A stretch of 64,000 bases of DNA, from contig CAYYUG010000005.1 of NCBI GenBank assembly GCA_964474755.1, positions 34,740-98,739 of the forward strand. The letters run 5' to 3'. The DNA is from GCA-2717185 sp964474755. Lineage in GTDB: Bacteria > Pseudomonadota > Alphaproteobacteria > UBA8366 > GCA-2717185. The notes beneath the pieces were generated by a model. It was given only the letters and a program-made list of their open reading frames with translations, did no database searches and was not told the origin of the DNA. The translations under genes and the position numbers were made by a program. This document shows positions 60,591-64,000 of the stretch, piece after piece; the stretch's first letter is position 1, and each line of letters starts with the position of its first letter.

Positions 60591-60968
60591 CAAGTGACCT
60601 CTTGAGTTGCTGGCCTCCCCCAGCGCTTTCCGGCTTTTATTCTATATTACGATAACACCACATTAGTCCGAAGCATCCTTGTCTGTCGTTTATAATATGC
60701 ACAGCTTACAGCGTTGATAACTTCACTCGAGCAGGCTCATATCGGCAGAGGCTGTCTAGGTGCTTCGGCCTTGTAGCGGATGTTTAAAAAAAGAAATTCG
60801 CTACGTCAAAAATGGCACCTTATCGGTGCTAACGAGAAGGAAAATTCAAGAGTTTACTGGCTTATAAAGCCCAAGAGTTTTCACTTACCTTGTCAAACAT
60901 CGTTGGCTAAGCGGAGCCTGCGAGGCACCAAGTAACGCCTAAGGTGAGAGGCTAGTGTGGTGGTGTAT
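60591..60968. other. 378-base convergent spacer
   Basis: The spacer lies between the TauD-family gene (plus) and the CoA-transferase genes (minus), which converge. AT-rich in the middle. I see no gene, RNA, terminator with a clear stem, or repeat. Confidence 0.4.
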
Positions 60969-61637
60969 TTATGCCGCGATCGTCCTTATATTTTCTGGAA
61001 TGTTTAGCTCAGCTGCTGTCCTCTCCACAATGTCGTCTGGCGTAAAGCCGGGTGCAACTTCTTCCAGTGTAAAGCCATTTTCTGTCACAGCGATCACGGC
61101 CATATCGGTAAAAATTTTGGTCACGCAGGCCTTTGTGGTTAGGGGATAGGTCAGGTTATCGACCAGTTTCGGCGCACCGTTCTTATCTGTTTGGCTCATG
61201 GTGATGAAGACCCGCTGTGCACCCACAGCGATGTCCATCGCTCCACCGATACCACCAACGTTTTTGTCCGGTAGCCGCCAGTTGGCAAAGTCTCCATTGT
61301 CTGCGACTTGATAGGCTCCAAGTATAGCCGCGTCGAGCCGGCCGCCGCGCGCGACGACGAAAGAGTCTGCGTGGTGTAACAGCGCCGCACCTTTGATGAG
61401 GGTGATTGGTCCCTTACCAGCGCTCATCAGGTCGGTGTCAACGTCCTCATCGGCCGGTCGCGGGCCCATACCAATGATACCGTTTTCGCTGTGGAACAGG
61501 ATATCACGACCTTCCGGTATGTAATTCACTGCCAGGGTGGGAATGCCAAGGCCTAGATTGACCAACCATCCATCCTGTAACTCGTTTGCAACTCGCTTGG
61601 CGATCTGTTCACGGTTCAGACCTCTTTGTTCACTCAT
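60969..61637 (-). CDS. 3-oxoacid CoA-transferase subunit B
   Basis: A 222-residue beta subunit of a class I CoA-transferase (succinyl-CoA:3-ketoacid type). The catalytic glutamate is in FHSENGIIGMGP near residues 48-59; NLGLGIPTLAVNYI near 27-40 and GGAMDIAVGAQRVFITM near 130-146 are family marks. The ATG at 61637 lies inside the end of subunit A, overlapping by eight bases, as is usual for these pairs; the longer frame from 61757 is spurious. It activates a ketoacid such as acetoacetate or oxoadipate for thiolysis. Confidence 0.93.
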   Translation of the reverse strand: MSEQRGLNREQIAKRVANELQDGWLVNLGLGIPTLAVNYIPEGRDILFHSENGIIGMGPRPADEDVDTDLMSAGKGPITLIKGAALLHHADSFVVARGGRLDAAILGAYQVADNGDFANWRLPDKNVGGIGGAMDIAVGAQRVFITMSQTDKNGAPKLVDNLTYPLTTKACVTKIFTDMAVIAVTENGFTLEEVAPGFTPDDIVERTAAELNIPENIRTIAA

Positions 61638-62331
61638 GCCAAGCTCCGTCCCAGGCTTCAGGTTTGTAGCGACCGGTGACGATATAGCGATCGACAAATA
61701 CACCCGGCGTGATGATTTGTGCCGGATCCAGATCACCGAGTGCGACTTCCTCGTCAACCTCGGCGATCGTGTGTTTTGCGGCCATCGCCATGACCGGGTT
61801 CATGTTTTGCGAGGCCAGCCGATAGATTAAGTTGCCGCGTGGGTCCACTCTGTGCGCCTTAATTAGGGCGACGTCACCCGGCAGTGCGGTCTCTACTATA
61901 TATTCCTTGCCGTTTACGGTATGCGTCGGCTTGCCATCTGCGATCTGTGTGCCGACACCGCTCGGTGAAAGTACGCCGCCTAGCCCGGCGCCGGCGGCGC
62001 GCATTCGTTCTGCTAGAATGCCTTGCGGAACAATTTCTAAGTCTACCTTGCCGGCTTCATAAAGTCTCTTGAAGACATCCGACTCACGGCCCCAGGGAAA
62101 ACTCACAATGATCTTCCCGACACACCCGCGCTCTATCAGACGCGCGACGCCGAAACGCCCTGCGCCGGAACTGTTGTTCACGATTGTCAGACCGCGTAGT
62201 TCACGTTCGCAGACACCATTGATTAGTTTCTCCGGAATACCCGATAGGCCAAAACCCCCGACCAGGACCGTGTCACCGTCCTTCAGCTGGTCGAGTGCCG
62301 TGTTAATGGTGCCCTTCTTCTTTTGTTTCAT
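61630..62331 (-). CDS. 3-oxoacid CoA-transferase subunit A
   Basis: A 233-residue alpha subunit. GGFGLSGIPEKLI near residues 23-35 is the diagnostic CoA-transferase motif; VNNSSGAGRFGVARL near 49-63 and GNLIYRLASQNMNPVMAMA near 168-186 follow. I choose the ATG at 62331 because GGAG lies about 11 bases upstream and family similarity starts there; the next ATG at 62382 adds 17 unmatched residues. Typical substrates are acetoacetate and 3-oxoadipate. The pair could take up products of the branched-chain or ring routes suggested by other genes here. Confidence 0.92.
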   Translation of the reverse strand: MKQKKKGTINTALDQLKDGDTVLVGGFGLSGIPEKLINGVCERELRGLTIVNNSSGAGRFGVARLIERGCVGKIIVSFPWGRESDVFKRLYEAGKVDLEIVPQGILAERMRAAGAGLGGVLSPSGVGTQIADGKPTHTVNGKEYIVETALPGDVALIKAHRVDPRGNLIYRLASQNMNPVMAMAAKHTIAEVDEEVALGDLDPAQIITPGVFVDRYIVTGRYKPEAWDGAWHE

Positions 62332-62458
62332 TGCGTAAATTGTCTCCACGTCTTTCGCAAAAACGGTAGCCGATGTTCTCATGCTCGACAAATCGAGTGA
62401 CTGTGGACAATGCGGTTCTGATATCCGAGTTTATCGCCACACAAAGGAGTGAGAGTTA

Positions 62459-62947
62459 ATGAAGTCCTGCCCCTGTGGTTCCGACCGTGATTTCGAAGCC
62501 TGTTGTGGCCAGTATTTCGATACGCTGGCGGCGCCAACGGCGGAAGCGCTGATGCGTTCACGTTATACCGCGCATGTGCTCGGCAAGGTGCAATATCTCG
62601 CCGATACGCTTTCGTCCAAACAACGTGCTGATTTTGACCTTGCGGAATTTGAGAAGGGTTTTGGAAATGTAACTTGGACTGGATTAGAGATCCGAGCGAC
62701 GACGGATGGCAGTGAAAATGATGCGATCGGTACTGTCGAATTCGTTGCCCGTTGTCGGGACAAGGACGGCCCTGGAATTCATCATGAGCTATCCAGTTTC
62801 ATTCGAGAAAAAGGCCTTTGGGTATTCGATGACGCGGTACCTAATCCAAAACAAGCGACGCGGCAGGTGCAAAAAGTTGGCCGTAATGAGCCGTGCCTCT
62901 GTGGCTCGGGTAAGAAATACAAAAAATGTTGCGGCAAGGCTGCTTAA
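62459..62947 (+). CDS. YchJ-family SEC-C zinc-motif protein
   Basis: A 162-residue YchJ-like protein with zinc-binding SEC-C motifs at both ends: CPCGSDRDFEACCGQ near residues 3-17 and CLCGSGKKYKKCCGKAA near 146-162. Between them is the NTF2-like YchJ domain, with LMRSRYTAHVLG near 29-40. SEC-C motifs bind zinc and can contact SecB or other proteins; YchJ itself has no firm function. It diverges from the CoA-transferase genes and is followed by a MaoC-like gene after 15 bases. Confidence 0.92.
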   Translation: MKSCPCGSDRDFEACCGQYFDTLAAPTAEALMRSRYTAHVLGKVQYLADTLSSKQRADFDLAEFEKGFGNVTWTGLEIRATTDGSENDAIGTVEFVARCRDKDGPGIHHELSSFIREKGLWVFDDAVPNPKQATRQVQKVGRNEPCLCGSGKKYKKCCGKAA

Positions 62948-62962
62948 CGGAGAAGAAAATTT

Positions 62963-63397
62963 ATGGGAACACAAGCTTGGACTGGGACTTATGAGGAGTT
63001 GCCAGTCGGCGCATTTGAGACAAGTTCACAGCTAATTGACGGCGATGCGATCGATAAATTTGCCGATGCAATACAGAGCTTTAACCCGATCCACATGGAT
63101 GGACAATGGGCGCGTGAGAACACGCCTTATCCGGACCGCATTGCGCACGGCGTAATGACCACTGCTTTGATGTCTAAGCCACTCGTGCAGTTTTGCGAAC
63201 ACTACAAAATTCGTACTGCGTTGCTTTCCTCTTCATCAAAATATATACGCGCCGTCGTCGCCGGCGATACGGTGACGACGGAAATTCGCCTGGTCGAGAA
63301 AACGGACCAGAAAAAACGCATTCGTTTTAAGGTTGAGGCAAAAAACCAGAAAGGCGAGGTCGTGATGGTGGGCGAGCTTTTAGAACAATGTCTATAG
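62963..63397 (+). CDS. MaoC-like (R)-hydratase family protein
   Basis: A 144-residue single hot-dog-fold protein. The hydratase dyad is visible in SFNPIHMDGQWARE near residues 38-51 (asparagine/aspartate and histidine) and RIAHGVMTTALMS near 59-71. VVAGDTVTTEIRLVEK near 95-110 is also typical. Members hydrate trans-2-enoyl-CoA to (R)-3-hydroxyacyl-CoA. The length fits a stand-alone enzyme. It lies 15 bases after the YchJ-like gene. Confidence 0.87.
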   Translation: MGTQAWTGTYEELPVGAFETSSQLIDGDAIDKFADAIQSFNPIHMDGQWARENTPYPDRIAHGVMTTALMSKPLVQFCEHYKIRTALLSSSSKYIRAVVAGDTVTTEIRLVEKTDQKKRIRFKVEAKNQKGEVVMVGELLEQCL

Positions 63398-63814
63398 AAA
63401 TGTTTAAAGTAGGTTTCTGTGTACACCAATTCACAGATTTTTACCTTGTAGGCCTGGGTACTGCGAGTAGATGCCAATCAAGCTGCTGGCAGGAAACCAC
63501 AGTTATTTATAGGCAATACTCTTCTGTGTGCTGCGGATTTAGCCGTTAATTTCATTATTGTCTGCGACTTCGTCGTCTAGTTTGGTTGCCGCCGTTCCGC
63601 GCAGTTTGTGTAATGTCAGACATCCGACACCGGCGGGCATGCAGCATTTTCGGTAGATCCGTCTAAATAATTTTTAGTTATAAATTTGGTCGGTTTCATA
63701 AGAAGCGAAGAAGTAGACAGATGAGCACTTCATAGTGTCAATCAAGCCACACGTCTCTTGTGATCTTGTTAATCACAAATTGTGTCTCATAAATCCTATT
63801 AATTTTGGTAGTAT

Positions 63815-63849
63815 CTCAACTCAGCGCTCAAAATTAGAGGTGAGTTGAG
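63815..63849. promoter_or_regulatory. 9-base inverted repeat, candidate operator
   Basis: CTCAACTCA at 63815-63823 and TGAGTTGAG at 63841-63849 are perfect reverse complements with 17 bases between. They end 37 bases before the ATG at 63887. A repressor site or an RNA hairpin is possible. Confidence 0.4.
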
Positions 63850-63860
63850 CACCAAAGGTT

Positions 63861-63875
63861 TTAGTTAACAACTAA
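63861..63875. promoter_or_regulatory. short inverted repeat next to start codon
   Basis: TTAGTTAACAACTAA pairs TTAGTT with AACTAA around three bases. It covers the place where a ribosome-binding site for 63887 would be expected, so it could affect translation or bind a regulator. It may also be chance. Confidence 0.3.
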
Positions 63876-63886
63876 CTCGAGTGGCC

Positions 63887-64000
63887 ATGGCGCTTTCGCG
63901 TTACGAACCTGAGTATCTTACGGGTTATTCCAGCGACGTATTGGTTGGGCATAAGTCTGTCGCCCTGCATGTTGCGGATGATTTTGTTCGTGTGCCGAAC
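63887..64000 (+). CDS. unknown protein, start only, runs off window
   Basis: An ATG frame of 38 codons (beginning MALSRYEPEYLTGY) is open to the last base. A GTG two codons earlier (63881) is an alternative start. Too little is present to name a family. Codon use fits the neighbouring genes. Confidence 0.45.
   Translation, partial: MALSRYEPEYLTGYSSDVLVGHKSVALHVADDFVRVPN

Larger units (their letters stand above)
63398..63886. other. 489-base spacer with inverted repeats near its end
   Basis: No gene is seen in the first ~400 bases. The last 75 hold two inverted repeats, listed separately, directly upstream of the gene that leaves the window. AT-rich around 63661-63800. Confidence 0.45.

Noticed and set aside
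62382..62400. CTCGA/TCGAG inverted repeat between the CoA-transferase and YchJ genes
   Set aside because: The stem is only five bases and overlaps the alternative start region; too short to call.
1..64000. tRNA or rRNA genes, CRISPR arrays, insertion sequences, phage genes, toxin-antitoxin pairs
   Set aside because: I looked through all gene-free stretches and found no conserved RNA, spaced repeats, or transposase/integrase motifs.

Overview
This is a 64-kb stretch of bacterial chromosome, gene-dense and of moderate GC. It carries no rRNA, tRNA, CRISPR array, transposase or phage gene that I can recognise. A run of exactly 100 N at 40652-40751 shows that it is a scaffold, probably a metagenome-assembled or draft genome. 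The gene content (Baeyer-Villiger monooxygenases, luciferase-like monooxygenases, 2-oxoglutarate dioxygenases, CoA-ester enzymes, GST, YchJ) suggests an aerobic Gram-negative heterotroph, most like marine or soil Proteobacteria. No marker gene here fixes the lineage, so this is inference.

Layout. 1-1091: left-truncated BVMO (minus). 1139-1939: 2-keto-4-pentenoate hydratase family. 2443-5364 (plus): 2-hydroxyacid dehydrogenase, luciferase-like monooxygenase, TauD dioxygenase. These converge on a long, tightly packed minus-strand run, 12785 down to 5365: MmgE/PrpD, two carboxymuconolactone-decarboxylase-like proteins, GFA zinc protein, three tandem VOC proteins, enoyl-CoA hydratase, metallophosphoesterase. 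12977-20673: LLM oxidoreductase, acyl-CoA ligase, AI-2E transporter, CapA protein, DASS anion transporter with a tandem universal-stress protein. 21359-28774: GST, then an operon of two isocitrate-lyase-family proteins and LeuC/LeuD-like subunits, then PhyH dioxygenase, MmgE/PrpD and a duplicated dimeric-barrel protein. 29451-31666: enoyl-CoA hydratase and class III CoA-transferase. 33014-47896: an oxygenase-rich block with three SDRs, three BVMOs, SGNH hydrolase, TauD, P450, NtaA/DszA-type monooxygenase and GMC oxidoreductase. 47907-57699: small Cys protein, orphan molybdenum hydroxylase subunit, coaE, CMD protein, third ICL-family protein, LLM protein, LiuC/AtuE-like hydratase with a VOC protein, isochorismatase-like hydrolase, EamA exporter. 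57944-60590: two tandem 2OG-Fe(II) oxygenases and a third TauD protein. 60969-63397: two-subunit CoA transferase, YchJ protein, MaoC-like hydratase. A partial gene runs off the right edge.

How the genes work together (inference). Most of the window looks like accessory catabolism: oxygenases open C-H, C-C or C-S bonds; SDRs make ketones for the BVMOs; an SGNH hydrolase can open the resulting ester; CoA ligase, CoA transferases, enoyl-CoA hydratases and lyases carry the fragments into central metabolism. The most distinctive unit is 22114-25643, where two C-C lyases sit with an aconitase-family hydro-lyase pair whose substrate loops are not those of leucine biosynthesis. This resembles the logic of dimethylmalate cleavage and may be an uncharacterised alkylmalate pathway.

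Composition is uneven. 3.4-11.4 kb looks GC-richer than the rest, while 40.26-40.65 kb and about 47.17-47.27 kb are abruptly AT-rich inside or beside genes, which suggests recombination with, or assembly mixing from, an AT-rich genome.
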